Source: Spirochaetales bacterium Spiro_01
Lineage (GTDB): Bacteria > Spirochaetota > Spirochaetia > Sphaerochaetales > Sphaerochaetaceae
Assembly (NCBI GenBank): GCA_001604265.1
Contig: LVBC01000228.1
Location: 1-12,912 of the forward strand
Direction: 5' to 3'
DNA length: 12,912 nt
Shown here piece after piece: positions 1-7,356 of this stretch. The stretch's first letter is position 1. Every line of letters starts with the position of its first letter. A program made the translations under genes and the position numbers. The notes under the pieces were generated by a model. The model ran no database searches, was not told where the DNA came from, and saw nothing but the letters and a program-made list of their open reading frames with translations.

Positions 1-23
1 ATACAGACCGGGCCATGAAATGA

Positions 24-52
24 TGAGGCTTCAGACCAATGCTGAAGCCTCA
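24..52 (-). terminator. Hairpin terminator after the DHOD-like gene
   Basis: An 11-bp perfect stem (24-34 pairs with 42-52, arm TGAGGCTTCAG) encloses a 7-nt loop (35-41). It lies 22 nt beyond the stop codon of the minus-strand gene at 75. Read on the minus strand, the stem is followed by a modestly T-rich tail (TCATTTC). The stem is strong but the U-tract is imperfect. Because the stem is symmetric it could also end transcription arriving from the left on the plus strand. Nothing further can be said about bases 1-23. Confidence 0.7.
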
Positions 53-74
53 CATGGAAGTTTACTCTTTACAA

Positions 75-1061
75 TCAGGAATTCTGGAGATTCTTCATGT
101 ACTGGGTGCGCTCCCAATGTGCACCGTCGACCATGTTCTCCTGTGCCAGCTTGCCCTGGAAGTCGGCGATGGAATTGTAGCCCTTTGTGCTCATCCAGGT
201 ATTGATCTCGGCCAGCATTGTCGGTATGGCATCGAAGCCGCGCGAGATGATTTCAGAACAGACCTCGGTGACCTTTGCACCGGCAAGGAGCATCTTTATC
301 ACAGTGCTGCCGGAGTGGACACCTGTGGAGGCTGCGAAATCGACACTCGTGATTTCAGCTGCCATGAGGGCAATCCATCTGAGGGATTCGCTGTACTCGC
401 TGCTGCTGGAAAGACCGCTCATGCCTACGATCTTCTCACTGTTGATATCGATGTCCGGGCGATAGAATCTGTTGAAGAGAACAAGAGAGTCGATCTTCTC
501 GTCTGCAAAGGCCTTGATGATGTTTGCCAGAGAGGAGTACTTGTATCCGATCTTCAGTGCGATCGGAAGTCTGGTCGCCTTTCTTGCGGCCTTTGCGAAT
601 GCAATTGCCTCCTTCTCTACATCCTTTCCTGCGACATCCTTATCGGAAGCGATAGGATAGTAGTTCAGCTCAAGTGCATCGGCACCTGCGGCCTCGAATC
701 TCTGGATGAAATCTGCCCAGGTCGATACGTGGGTGCAGTTGATGGATGCGATGACAGGGATCGAAAGCTGCTTCTTTGCCTCTGCGATAAGCTCTGCATA
801 CTGGTTGATGTAGTAATCCTTGGCGATGTTGTTGAAGACTTCCTGGTAGTCGGAAAGTGCCAGGTATTCTGCATTCCTTGTGGTCTCTGAAAGCGCATCG
901 GAGTTGATCTGCTCTTCGAAGATGGACTTCAGCACGACTGCAGCAGCACCGGCCTTCTCGCACTTGATGAGATTGTCGATATTGGCTGTAAGCGGGCTGG
1001 ATGCTACGACTATTGGGTTCTTGAGTGAAAGACCCATGTATGTGGTCTTGAGATCTGACAT
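75..1061 (-). CDS. Dihydroorotate dehydrogenase-like flavoprotein
   Basis: A 328-residue TIM-barrel protein of the dihydroorotate dehydrogenase superfamily, expected to be cytoplasmic and to bind FMN. The N-terminal GLSLKNPIVVASSPLT segment (residues 10-25), K44 in VLKS, N108, the AGADALELN strand (125-133), K170 in ALK, the STGV segment (245-248) and AGAKVTEV (260-267) match the usual order of FMN and phosphate contacts. True class 1 enzymes have a catalytic Cys in ELNxSCPN just after that strand; here it reads ELNYYPIASD, so the base is absent and orotate synthesis is doubtful. From memory this fits the uncharacterised 'dihydroorotate dehydrogenase-like' family. The start at 1061 is chosen because homology begins there and an AAGGAG ribosome site lies 8 nt upstream; extending the frame to 1241 adds only non-homologous sequence. 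No pyrimidine gene is nearby. The physiological reaction is unknown. Confidence 0.85.
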   Translation of the reverse strand: MSDLKTTYMGLSLKNPIVVASSPLTANIDNLIKCEKAGAAAVVLKSIFEEQINSDALSETTRNAEYLALSDYQEVFNNIAKDYYINQYAELIAEAKKQLSIPVIASINCTHVSTWADFIQRFEAAGADALELNYYPIASDKDVAGKDVEKEAIAFAKAARKATRLPIALKIGYKYSSLANIIKAFADEKIDSLVLFNRFYRPDIDINSEKIVGMSGLSSSSEYSESLRWIALMAAEITSVDFAASTGVHSGSTVIKMLLAGAKVTEVCSEIISRGFDAIPTMLAEINTWMSTKGYNSIADFQGKLAQENMVDGAHWERTQYMKNLQNS

Positions 1062-1085
1062 TGTTTGTTGCTCCTTTCTCATGGC

Positions 1086-1094
1086 AGTATAGCA
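1086..1094 (-). promoter_or_regulatory. Extended -10 promoter of the DHOD-like gene
   Basis: On the minus strand this reads TGCTATACT, an extended -10 element (TGnTATAAT with one mismatch). It predicts a start near 1079-1080 and a leader of about 18 nt holding the AAGGAG ribosome site. No good -35 hexamer is visible, which is typical of extended -10 promoters. The remainder of the 1062-1241 gap holds a short imperfect hairpin (1189-1194 with 1208-1213) without a T-run and nothing else I recognise. Confidence 0.5.
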
Positions 1095-1241
1095 TAAGCG
1101 GCAAATATTAGAAAGGAACAAAGGCCAAAGAAAACGCAAACTCTCGAATTTGACGAGCATGACGGTTTTCTGCGGACAGACAAAGCCGCTCTCCCCGTAG
1201 GTGCCGAGGAGAGAGAAATCTGAAAATTCGACTTTTTGCAA

Positions 1242-1853
1242 TCACGCAAGACCAAGTGCCAGGGAGACACCTGCCCTCACGCCCCAATAGATGGACTCCT
1301 CACTGAAGAGGATATTCGGATTGTGAAGAGGCAGAGCACTCCTGGGCTCCTCGTACTGGGTTCCTATCCTTATCTGCGCACAGGGAAAGAGCTGGGCGAA
1401 GTAACCGAAGTCCTCTGCACCCATGGTGGGCTGCTTGGTACTGTCGACGTGCTCTTCACCAAGATTCTCGCAAAGTGCATTGTAACCATCCCTGTAGCAC
1501 TCGGGAGTCACTACTATTGCTGGATAGGAGAACTCGTAAGTGACATCGCAATCGCCACCGAAGGCCTGGGCAGTACTCCTGCACAGTCTTTCAAGCTGCT
1601 CGGGAAAAGATGCCCTGAGCTCGCTGTTGAAGGAGCGCACCGTTCCCTGAAGCTCTACCGAATATGGAGTAATGTTGGTCGCAGTACCGGATGAGAGCCT
1701 GCAGATCGAGATGACAAAGGGGTCGCAGGGATGGTGGTACCTGGCGGCAAAGGTCTGGAGAAGCGACCTCTGGGAGTCTGCAGAAGAGAGGTTCCTCAAG
1801 GAGTCCTGCAAGAAGCACTGGATCAGGATGAAGCAGGAGCAGGAGGCGTTCAA
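1242..1853 (-). pseudogene. C-terminal remnant of an M20D amidohydrolase/peptidase
   Basis: The reading frame encodes the end of an M20D family enzyme (hippurate hydrolase or N-acyl-amino-acid amidohydrolase type; family members are usually about 390 residues). Counting from the TTG codon at 1853, it shows the lid-domain strand GTATNITPYSVELQGTVRSF (56-75), the catalytic-domain motif TMGAEDFGYF (143-152) and the LHNPN metal-ligand histidine motif (176-180). It ends naturally at 1242. Everything before about residue 40 is unlike the family, and the N-terminal catalytic half with the other zinc ligands is missing. The frame is closed by a stop about 15 nt upstream of 1853, just before the asparaginase promoter region. 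A neighbouring frame at about 1800-1830 reads HPDPVLLAGLLEE, which resembles the segment expected just upstream, so a frameshift may add to the truncation. There is no ribosome site. It is a non-functional remnant unless the fragment has been repurposed. Confidence 0.75.
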
Positions 1854-1897
1854 CAGCCAGCTGAACTAGAAAAGAGAATATCAGAGCGGCCCAGTTT

Positions 1898-1908
1898 TGG
1901 TATATCAT
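1898..1908 (+). promoter_or_regulatory. Candidate -10 region for the asparaginase gene
   Basis: TGGTATATCAT contains both an extended form (TG-G-TATATC) and TATCAT (5 of 6 to TATAAT, 1903-1908). Transcription would begin around 1914-1917, at or just before the ATG, so the mRNA would be nearly leaderless. No convincing -35 is visible. This is an inference from a weak signal. Confidence 0.3.
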
Positions 1909-1916
1909 ATGCAGAT

Positions 1917-2903
1917 ATGAAGAAGATACTGCTGATTGGAACCGGTGGAACGATAGCCTCCCGCCCCTCAGAGGATGGACTCTACCCCGCCCTCACCTCG
2001 ACAGATCTCGTGAACACGGTTCCCGAGGTCTTCAGGTTCTGTACTGTAGACTGCATCCAGGTGCTCAACATGGACTCGACCAACATACGTCCAGGCGACT
2101 GGCTTTCTATCTCTGCAGCGATCAGGGACAGCTATCTGAACTACGATGCCTTTGTCATCACACATGGAACAGACACTATGGCCTACACAGCTGCAGGCCT
2201 CTCATATCTCATCCAGGACAGCATGAAGCCCATCGTGCTGACAGGTGCACAGCTTCCGATAACGGACGACAACTCCGATGCGGGCAGAAATCTCATAGAT
2301 GCCTTCCTCTGTGCAGCAGACGACAAGAGCCATGGCGTTCTCCTAGTCTTCTCCGGGTCTGTAATAGTAGGCACGAGAGCGAGGAAGAACTACACACAGC
2401 AGTTTGCTGCCTTCAGGTCGATGAACTATCCTGAGGTCGCAAAGGTCCAGAGCGGCAAGGTCATCTGGTATATTCCACAGCTTCCGCAGAGGCCTGTGAA
2501 GTTCTATGACCACCTCGACTCGAACGTCGGACTTCTGAAGCTCGTTCCCGGAATGGATGAGATGGTACTGAGATTCATTCTGGACCACTATGATGGCATC
2601 ATTGTGGAAAGCTTCGGTGTCGGTGGCCTGCCCGAGTACTCCGACTTCTATGCGGTGATCCAGGAGGCTGTCGACAAGGGAAAGCTGATAGTCATGACGA
2701 CGCAGGTCGCATATGATGGCAGCCACCTCGATGTCTACCATGTAGGCCACAGGATAAAAAGCCAGCTGAAGGTACTCGAGGCGTACGACATGACAAGCGA
2801 GGCCGCTGTTGCAAAGACGATGTGGATACTTGGACAGACAAGGGACTTCCAGAAGGCCGAGGAGCTCTTCTACCAGAGTATCTCGAACGACCTCATGATC
2901 TGA
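1917..2903 (+). CDS. ansA: L-asparaginase, type I (cytoplasmic)
   Basis: A 328-residue asparaginase that hydrolyses L-asparagine to aspartate and ammonia. The first catalytic threonine is T12 in GTGGTIAS (8-15). The substrate-binding DS is at 53-54. The second catalytic Thr-Asp pair is T85-D86 in THGTDTMAYTA. LTGAQLP (108-114) and the conserved Lys K157 in RARKNYT follow at the expected places. There is no signal peptide, so it fits the cytoplasmic type I (AnsA) rather than the secreted type II form, and its length is normal. The start at 1917 is chosen because KKILLIGTGGT is the family N-terminus; the frame runs open to 1731, but that part is antisense to the amidohydrolase remnant and has no homology. 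No Shine-Dalgarno sequence precedes it. It probably forms its own transcription unit, 128 nt ahead of dctP. Confidence 0.92.
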   Translation: MKKILLIGTGGTIASRPSEDGLYPALTSTDLVNTVPEVFRFCTVDCIQVLNMDSTNIRPGDWLSISAAIRDSYLNYDAFVITHGTDTMAYTAAGLSYLIQDSMKPIVLTGAQLPITDDNSDAGRNLIDAFLCAADDKSHGVLLVFSGSVIVGTRARKNYTQQFAAFRSMNYPEVAKVQSGKVIWYIPQLPQRPVKFYDHLDSNVGLLKLVPGMDEMVLRFILDHYDGIIVESFGVGGLPEYSDFYAVIQEAVDKGKLIVMTTQVAYDGSHLDVYHVGHRIKSQLKVLEAYDMTSEAAVAKTMWILGQTRDFQKAEELFYQSISNDLMI

Positions 2904-2926
2904 TGTAATTGCTTGTCTGAAATAGA

Positions 2927-2956
2927 GAATCCCTCATGAATGAGTGCTGATTTTTT
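2927..2956 (+). terminator. Possible weak terminator after asparaginase
   Basis: A small hairpin (CTCA 2933-2936 with TGAG 2941-2944), flanked by GAATC (2927-2931) able to pair with GATTT (2949-2953), is followed by a run of six T. The pairing is short and interrupted, so termination efficiency is uncertain; the same bases overlap the inverted repeat listed next. Confidence 0.3.
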
Positions 2957-2975
2957 CTATTTTTACTCATTTTTT
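2939..2975 (+). promoter_or_regulatory. Inverted repeat with phased T-tracts upstream of dctP
   Basis: AATGAGT (2939-2945) and ACTCATT (2965-2971) are perfect 7-bp inverted arms with 19 nt between. T-tracts begin at 2951, 2960 and 2970, a spacing of 9-10 bp that puts them on one helix face and suggests intrinsic bending. The element lies roughly 45-78 bp upstream of the predicted dctP start, the usual position for an activator site. The response regulator encoded at 8807-9592 is a candidate binder; this is inference. Confidence 0.4.
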
Positions 2976-3001
2976 CAACGTATACAGCTCTCGTTTCCTA
3001 C

Positions 3002-3010
3002 TGGGATAAT
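3002..3010 (+). promoter_or_regulatory. Extended -10 promoter of dctP
   Basis: TGGGATAAT fits the extended -10 pattern TGn plus GATAAT (5 of 6 to consensus). It predicts a start near 3017 and a 15-nt leader that includes the AAAGGAG ribosome site at 3020-3026. No -35 hexamer is recognisable, consistent with dependence on an activator. A TATACA at 2981-2986 is an alternative -10. Confidence 0.45.
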
Positions 3011-3031
3011 TCAAGCACAAAGGAGAAACAA

Positions 3032-4048
3032 ATGAAAAAGTTCTTTACCGTCATGCTTGTTGTCCTCATGGTAGCAGGCACAGTTTTCGCAAATGGTGCA
3101 GCTGAAGGTTCTCAGGGCGCTGCAGAACCAAAGCAGTCAATGATACTCCGCTACGCAGAGACCAACTCCTCAAAGGACGAGAGAGCTCTCGCCTCCCAGC
3201 ACTTTGCTGACCTTGTGAAGGAGAGGACCGGTGGAAGAATCGAGATCCAGGTCTATCCTGGTGCACAGCTTGGTGGATCGAAGGATGTCATCCAGTCCCT
3301 CCAGCTCGGTGCAATCGATATGTGCAACGAGCCGGCATCCAACCTTACCGGCTGGGGCTGCAAGGTTCCATACCTCGATGTCATCTCCCTTCCATTCATC
3401 TTCCAGAGCGTGGACCAGGCAGTCAACGTCATGAATGGTCCAGTCGGCCAGAAGATCTGTAACGACATCAACAACTCCGGCTTCGGCATCGTCGCACTCG
3501 ACCACTTCGTAGCAGGTGCAAGGAACATCTTCACCAACAAGCCTATCACCAAGCTCAGCGACATCAGAGGCCTCAAGATCCGTGTCCAGCAGTCCGCAAT
3601 CTACATCGATACCTTCAAGGCCTTCGGTGCATCCCCGACTCCACTCGACAACTCCGAAGTCTACTCTGCAATCCAGACTGGCGTCATCGACGGCGCTGAG
3701 AATCCTGTAAAGGGCTACCTCAACAACAAGTTCTATGAGGTTGCAAAGTACTACAGCTGGTCCAACTATCTGATCCAGCCATCCACAATGTTCATCAGCC
3801 AGGTCACCTGGAACAGACTCTCCAAGGAGGATCAGGAGATCTTCAAGCAGGCAGCTCAGGAGACAACAGCCTGGTTCCAGGAGCTCACAGCCTCCAAGCT
3901 CGAGGGCCAGATCCAGCAGCTCAAGGATGCCGGAGTCACCTTCACCGAACTCGAGGACTACGATGCCTGGGTTTCTGCAGTACAGCCTATCTACGACAAG
4001 TACTCTGCATATAACGATATAATCCAGCAGATCAAGAGCACAAAGTAA
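3032..4048 (+). CDS. dctP: TRAP transporter substrate-binding protein DctP
   Basis: A 338-residue periplasmic binding protein of the DctP family that captures the solute and delivers it to the DctQM membrane complex. Residues 1-20 form a signal peptide (KK, a hydrophobic core, then VFA), with NGAAEG after the cut site; there is no lipobox Cys. Family landmarks are YPGAQLGGSKDVIQSLQLGAIDM (75-97, short stretches of it conserved), AGARNIFTNKPI (161-172), RGLKIRV (179-185) with R184 at the position of the arginine that salt-bridges the substrate carboxylate in this family, and YSAIQTGVIDGAENP (211-225). It has a strong AAAGGAG ribosome site. The first gene of dctPQM-sulfatase, it is separated from dctQ by a stem-loop. 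The Arg suggests a carboxylated ligand, but the exact ligand cannot be read. Use of sodium or proton gradient energy is general TRAP knowledge. Confidence 0.94.
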   Translation: MKKFFTVMLVVLMVAGTVFANGAAEGSQGAAEPKQSMILRYAETNSSKDERALASQHFADLVKERTGGRIEIQVYPGAQLGGSKDVIQSLQLGAIDMCNEPASNLTGWGCKVPYLDVISLPFIFQSVDQAVNVMNGPVGQKICNDINNSGFGIVALDHFVAGARNIFTNKPITKLSDIRGLKIRVQQSAIYIDTFKAFGASPTPLDNSEVYSAIQTGVIDGAENPVKGYLNNKFYEVAKYYSWSNYLIQPSTMFISQVTWNRLSKEDQEIFKQAAQETTAWFQELTASKLEGQIQQLKDAGVTFTELEDYDAWVSAVQPIYDKYSAYNDIIQQIKSTK

Positions 4049-4058
4049 TCAGACACTA

Positions 4059-4083
4059 CGGCCATGGTCAAACCCCATGGCCG
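4059..4083 (+). promoter_or_regulatory. Intercistronic stem-loop between dctP and dctQ
   Basis: A 9-bp perfect stem (CGGCCATGG 4059-4067 with CCATGGCCG 4075-4083) has a 7-nt loop and is followed by ATTTTC. It sits 10 nt past the dctP stop and 18 nt before the dctQ start. It may act as a partial terminator or as a 3'-end stabiliser that keeps dctP mRNA more abundant than dctQM mRNA, as a binding protein would require. A full terminator is unlikely because no other promoter for dctQM is visible. Confidence 0.6.
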
Positions 4084-4101
4084 ATTTTCAAGAACAACAC
4101 T

Positions 4102-4566
4102 ATGAAGAAATTGGAAAACCTAGTTTACAAGGCAGCAGAGTACCTCTGCCTGGCCTTCATGCTTCTGATGGTCGCGATAGTTGTAATAACCGTCACTGGC
4201 CGCTATGTATTCGGAAGGACACCCGCCTGGGGTGATGAGACTGCAATCGCCTGCATGATCTGGCTCGGTCTCGTCTCCTCCTCTCTGGCAGAGAGAGATG
4301 GAAGGCACATAAGGATCACTGCAGTGGACAAGATATATCCACCGCTTCTGGTCAAGATACTTCACGTCGTCTTCTACTTCGTGAAGGTCGCATTTGCACT
4401 CGTAATTACCGTAAACAGCATAAAGCTTGTCAGCTTCAACAGGAATGTCTACATGACAGGCGCAAGGATATCCGAAGCCTGGGTATCGCTTGCAGGAGTA
4501 TTCATGGGAGTCTTCATGATCTTCTTCCTCATCTGCAACTTCAAGAAGGAGGTACTTGGAAAATGA
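4102..4566 (+). CDS. dctQ: TRAP transporter small membrane subunit DctQ
   Basis: A 154-residue integral membrane protein with four hydrophobic helices (about 14-32, 46-62, 85-105, 128-146), the standard DctQ topology and length. The family signature runs from RYVFGRTPAWGDETA (34-48) through the short loop to HIRITAVDK (69-77). It is the small subunit that partners DctM in the inner membrane. The last codons overlap dctM by 4 nt (ATGA), so the two are translationally coupled. No clear Shine-Dalgarno sequence precedes the ATG at 4102, and the dctP/dctQ stem-loop ends 18 nt upstream, so its own translation may be weak. Confidence 0.92.
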   Translation: MKKLENLVYKAAEYLCLAFMLLMVAIVVITVTGRYVFGRTPAWGDETAIACMIWLGLVSSSLAERDGRHIRITAVDKIYPPLLVKILHVVFYFVKVAFALVITVNSIKLVSFNRNVYMTGARISEAWVSLAGVFMGVFMIFFLICNFKKEVLGK

Positions 4567-5855
4567 ATCTCACGATAGCTACCTGGATTCTTATTGGAGG
4601 CTTCATGACAATGGTCATTGCAGGCTTCAATATCGCATACGCACTCGGAATCGCAGCACTTCTGACAGCATACTATCTCCACTTCCCGTTCATGACTGTC
4701 GTCAACCTGATCCTCGTCAAGTTCGGAAGCTTCTCCCTCCTGGCAGTCCCCTTCTTCATCCTCGCAGGTGAACTGATGGGTTCCGGTGGCATCTCCGACA
4801 GACTGATTCGACTGAGCAAGGCGCTGATCGGCTGGATGAGAGGCGGCCTTGCGATGGTCAACATCGTCGCATCCACCTTCTTCGGTGGAATCTCCGGTTC
4901 TGCTGCTGCAGATACTGCCTCCCTCGGTGCCATCCTCATCCCGATGATGGTGAAAGAGGGCTACGACAAGGAGTTCTCGACCGATATCACGATGACAAGC
5001 TCCGTACAGGGCATCCTCATCCCACCTAGCCACAACCTGGTAATCTACGCAGTTGCAGCTGGTGGTGTCTCGATTGCAGAGCTCTTCATGGGCGGTCTTA
5101 TCCCAGGTCTCCTTCTGGGCTTCGTCCTGGCAGTCTACTGTTACATTGTCGCAATAAATAGGAACTACCCAAAGGGTGACAGATTCCGCCTCATGGTCCT
5201 TCTCAAGGAGCTCAAGGAGTCGATCTGGGCCCTCGGTACCGTTCTGATCGTAGTCGGTGGTGTGCTTTTCGGTGTCTGTACAGCTACCGAGGCAGCAGCT
5301 CTTGCAGTCGTATATGCATTCTGCGTCACCTTCTTCGTATACAGGGATATTCCACTTTCAGAGTTCCCGAACATCCTGAGAAAGTCGATAAGGACCCTCT
5401 CTACGGTCCTCATCCTCACCTCCTGTGCAACTGCATTCAGCTTCTTCATCACCTATCTCCAGGTCCCGCAGAAGCTCACTGCAATGCTGCTTGGAATCTC
5501 AAGCAACAAGTTCATCATCCTTCTGATCATCAACCTGATCCTGCTGCTGCTCGGCTGTCTCATGAACACGGTCTCCATCATCCTCATAATGACACCGATC
5601 TTCCTGCCGATCGTCGAATCCCTGGGAATGAGCGGTGTACAGTTCGGTGTAATGCTGATCCTCAACCTCGGTATCGGTCTCATCACACCACCTGTTGGAA
5701 ACATCCTGTTCATCGGTTCTTCTGTCTCCGGCATCCCGGTCGAGAGACTCAGCAGGTCCGTACTGCCACAGCTTGGCGTAATGTTCATCGCACTGATGCT
5801 CGTCACCTATGTGCCTGCAGTCTCGATGACTCTCCCACACCTCCTCTACGGTTGA
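4563..5855 (+). CDS. dctM: TRAP transporter large membrane subunit DctM
   Basis: A 430-residue transport subunit made almost entirely of membrane helices; the length is normal for a DctM not fused to DctQ. Recognisable family segments are GGISGSAAADTASLG (108-122), the helix break IPPSHNLVIY (153-162), ATEAAA (241-246) and the second-half counterpart TPPVGNILF (375-383), the two inverted-repeat regions forming the transport site. It catalyses ion-coupled solute entry delivered by DctP. The AAGGAGG ribosome site lies inside the dctQ end. The sulfatase follows after 6 nt. Confidence 0.95.
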   Translation: MNLTIATWILIGGFMTMVIAGFNIAYALGIAALLTAYYLHFPFMTVVNLILVKFGSFSLLAVPFFILAGELMGSGGISDRLIRLSKALIGWMRGGLAMVNIVASTFFGGISGSAAADTASLGAILIPMMVKEGYDKEFSTDITMTSSVQGILIPPSHNLVIYAVAAGGVSIAELFMGGLIPGLLLGFVLAVYCYIVAINRNYPKGDRFRLMVLLKELKESIWALGTVLIVVGGVLFGVCTATEAAALAVVYAFCVTFFVYRDIPLSEFPNILRKSIRTLSTVLILTSCATAFSFFITYLQVPQKLTAMLLGISSNKFIILLIINLILLLLGCLMNTVSIILIMTPIFLPIVESLGMSGVQFGVMLILNLGIGLITPPVGNILFIGSSVSGIPVERLSRSVLPQLGVMFIALMLVTYVPAVSMTLPHLLYG

Positions 5856-5861
5856 TGCCCT

Positions 5862-7295
5862 ATGAATGAAAGACCAAATATCGTTTTCCTGATGTCCGAT
5901 CAGATGCAGGCAAATGTAACTGATGAGAACAACGACTACATAATGCCGAATCTCAGATCGCTGATGGCCGATGGCGTATGCTGTGAAAGGGCCTACGCCA
6001 CCAACCCGATCTGCTCCCCTTCCCGTGCCTCCCTCATGTCGGCCCAGCTTCCGCACAACCACGGCATGGTCGAGGTCACGCACAATGTGCCTGCCTACAG
6101 GGCCGAGTACGACTACACTCTCGATACCTTCTCCAATGTCCTCAAGAGAGAGGGCTATGCGACCAGCTACTATGGCAAGTGGCATGTCGAGAGACAGCAC
6201 TGTCTTGAGAAGTTCGGCTACGATGAGTTCATCACAGAGAGAAAGCTTCCAAGCTCGAAGCTCACTCCTGTAAAGAGGACCACTCTCAGTACCCCTGGCT
6301 ACGATGACAGGGTCATCGGAGGAATCTACGCCGAGGGACAGGAGTCTACAGAGGAGCACTTCGAGTACGATGCTGCAATGGACTTCATCTTGCGCCACAG
6401 GGATGGCCCCTTCTTCACCTTCATCAGCACGAATGCACCCCACGATCCATATACGGTCCCGCAGGATGCATACGACATGTATGAGGGCATGGAGATGAAG
6501 CTTCCTGAAAGCTACAGTGACAGGATGGAGGACAAGCCAGCTGTCTACAGAAGACTGAGAAGCGTCATGGACAGACTCTCCGAAGAGGAGTTCAGGGAGG
6601 TCAGAAGATACTACCACGCCTACTGCAGTGTCATAGACAAGGAGATAGGCAGGATGGTCGACTTCCTCAAGAGAGAGAACCTCTATGACAGCACGCTCAT
6701 TGTAGTGCTCTCCGACCATGGCGACTACCAGGGAGCACACGGGCTGATGTGCAAGGGCGTTGCCGCCTTCGAGGAGGCGTACAGGATTCCTCTGGTATTC
6801 AAGCTTCCAAAGGGCTCCTTTGCCGGCACAAGAAGGGATGGCATCATCTCGATCATGGACGTAGGCCCTACAGTTCTCGATATCGTCGGTGCTGGAAGAA
6901 TCGCAAATGAGACCGATGGAAAGTCCAGAAAGGCCCTTCTCGAGGGAGAAAGGTGCGCTGACAACTATACGATTGCAGAGAACTTCGGACAGAGATACTC
7001 CTACACACAGAGAATCGTCTGGAAGGACAGCTTCAAGTATGTCTTCAACGCCTTCGACTATGATGAGCTCTACGACCTCGAGAACGACCCGGGCGAGCTT
7101 GTGAATCTTGCCTCCAGAAGCGAGTACAGCGACAAGCTGAAGGAGATGTGCACACTGATGCAGCAGCAGATACTGGACAGCGATGATGCGACAATGCAGA
7201 ACGCGACCTACTTCATGCTGCGCTTCGCTCCGGTCGGCCCCATGAAGAAGCAGGGCGGCTCTGGCGAATATACTATATACAACAAGGTCTTCTGA
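5862..7295 (+). CDS. Cytoplasmic formylglycine-type sulfatase
   Basis: A 477-residue type I sulfatase of the alkaline phosphatase superfamily. The modification motif CSPSRASLMSAQ (51-62) gives C51 as the residue converted to formylglycine. Expected metal and sulfate ligands are present: D13 in MSDQ, K106 and H108 in YGKWH, H194 in NAPHDPY, D285-H286 in LSDHGDYQGAHG, and K298. The C-terminal domain has the common YDELYDLENDPGELVNLA pattern (400-417). There is no signal peptide, so the hydrolysed ester must be inside the cell, which fits its position 6 nt behind dctM. The MSDQ form resembles choline-sulfatase and phosphonate monoester hydrolase relatives, so the substrate class (sulfate ester or phosphonate ester) is open. 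An anaerobic sulfatase-maturing radical-SAM enzyme would be needed and is not in the window. No Shine-Dalgarno sequence; translation probably depends on coupling to dctM. Confidence 0.9.
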   Translation: MNERPNIVFLMSDQMQANVTDENNDYIMPNLRSLMADGVCCERAYATNPICSPSRASLMSAQLPHNHGMVEVTHNVPAYRAEYDYTLDTFSNVLKREGYATSYYGKWHVERQHCLEKFGYDEFITERKLPSSKLTPVKRTTLSTPGYDDRVIGGIYAEGQESTEEHFEYDAAMDFILRHRDGPFFTFISTNAPHDPYTVPQDAYDMYEGMEMKLPESYSDRMEDKPAVYRRLRSVMDRLSEEEFREVRRYYHAYCSVIDKEIGRMVDFLKRENLYDSTLIVVLSDHGDYQGAHGLMCKGVAAFEEAYRIPLVFKLPKGSFAGTRRDGIISIMDVGPTVLDIVGAGRIANETDGKSRKALLEGERCADNYTIAENFGQRYSYTQRIVWKDSFKYVFNAFDYDELYDLENDPGELVNLASRSEYSDKLKEMCTLMQQQILDSDDATMQNATYFMLRFAPVGPMKKQGGSGEYTIYNKVF

Positions 7296-7302
7296 CATGA
7301 TT

Positions 7303-7328
7303 GCAGGTGTGGTTTTTTCCACACCTGC
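7303..7328 (+). terminator. Terminator hairpin after the sulfatase
   Basis: A perfect 10-bp stem (GCAGGTGTGG 7303-7312 with CCACACCTGC 7319-7328) closes on a six-T loop and is followed by TTTCC. It lies 7 nt after the sulfatase stop and 28 nt before the kinase start. The stem is very strong while the 3' T-tract is short, so partial read-through into the kinase is possible. Confidence 0.7.
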
Positions 7329-7339
7329 TTTCCATCCTG

Positions 7340-7348
7340 TGATAGATT
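7340..7348 (+). promoter_or_regulatory. Candidate extended -10 for the histidine kinase
   Basis: TGATAGATT fits TGn followed by TAGATT (4 of 6 to TATAAT). Its end lies 8 nt before the kinase ATG at 7357, so transcription would begin at about the start codon. No ribosome site is present. The geometry parallels that at the asparaginase gene. The evidence is weak. Confidence 0.3.
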
Positions 7349-7356
7349 AATTCAAT

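Noticed and set aside
39..890. Open frame of 283 codons on the plus strand opposite the DHOD-like gene
   Set aside because: It is a shadow of the minus-strand flavoprotein: cysteine-rich, with no motif, and its start falls inside the terminator hairpin.
1062..1241. Upstream extension of the DHOD-like protein by 60 codons
   Set aside because: The internal Met at 1061 has a good ribosome site, an extended -10 promoter and the start of family homology; the extension has none.
1731..1916. Upstream extension of the asparaginase by 62 codons
   Set aside because: Homology to type I asparaginase begins at the Met at 1917, and the extension is antisense to the amidohydrolase remnant.
5499..7322. Long open frame of 607 codons on the minus strand opposite dctM and the sulfatase
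   Set aside because: The plus strand encodes two clear, motif-complete proteins here. The antisense product has no recognisable domain, and is expected from the codon use of the real genes, which leaves few stops on the other strand.
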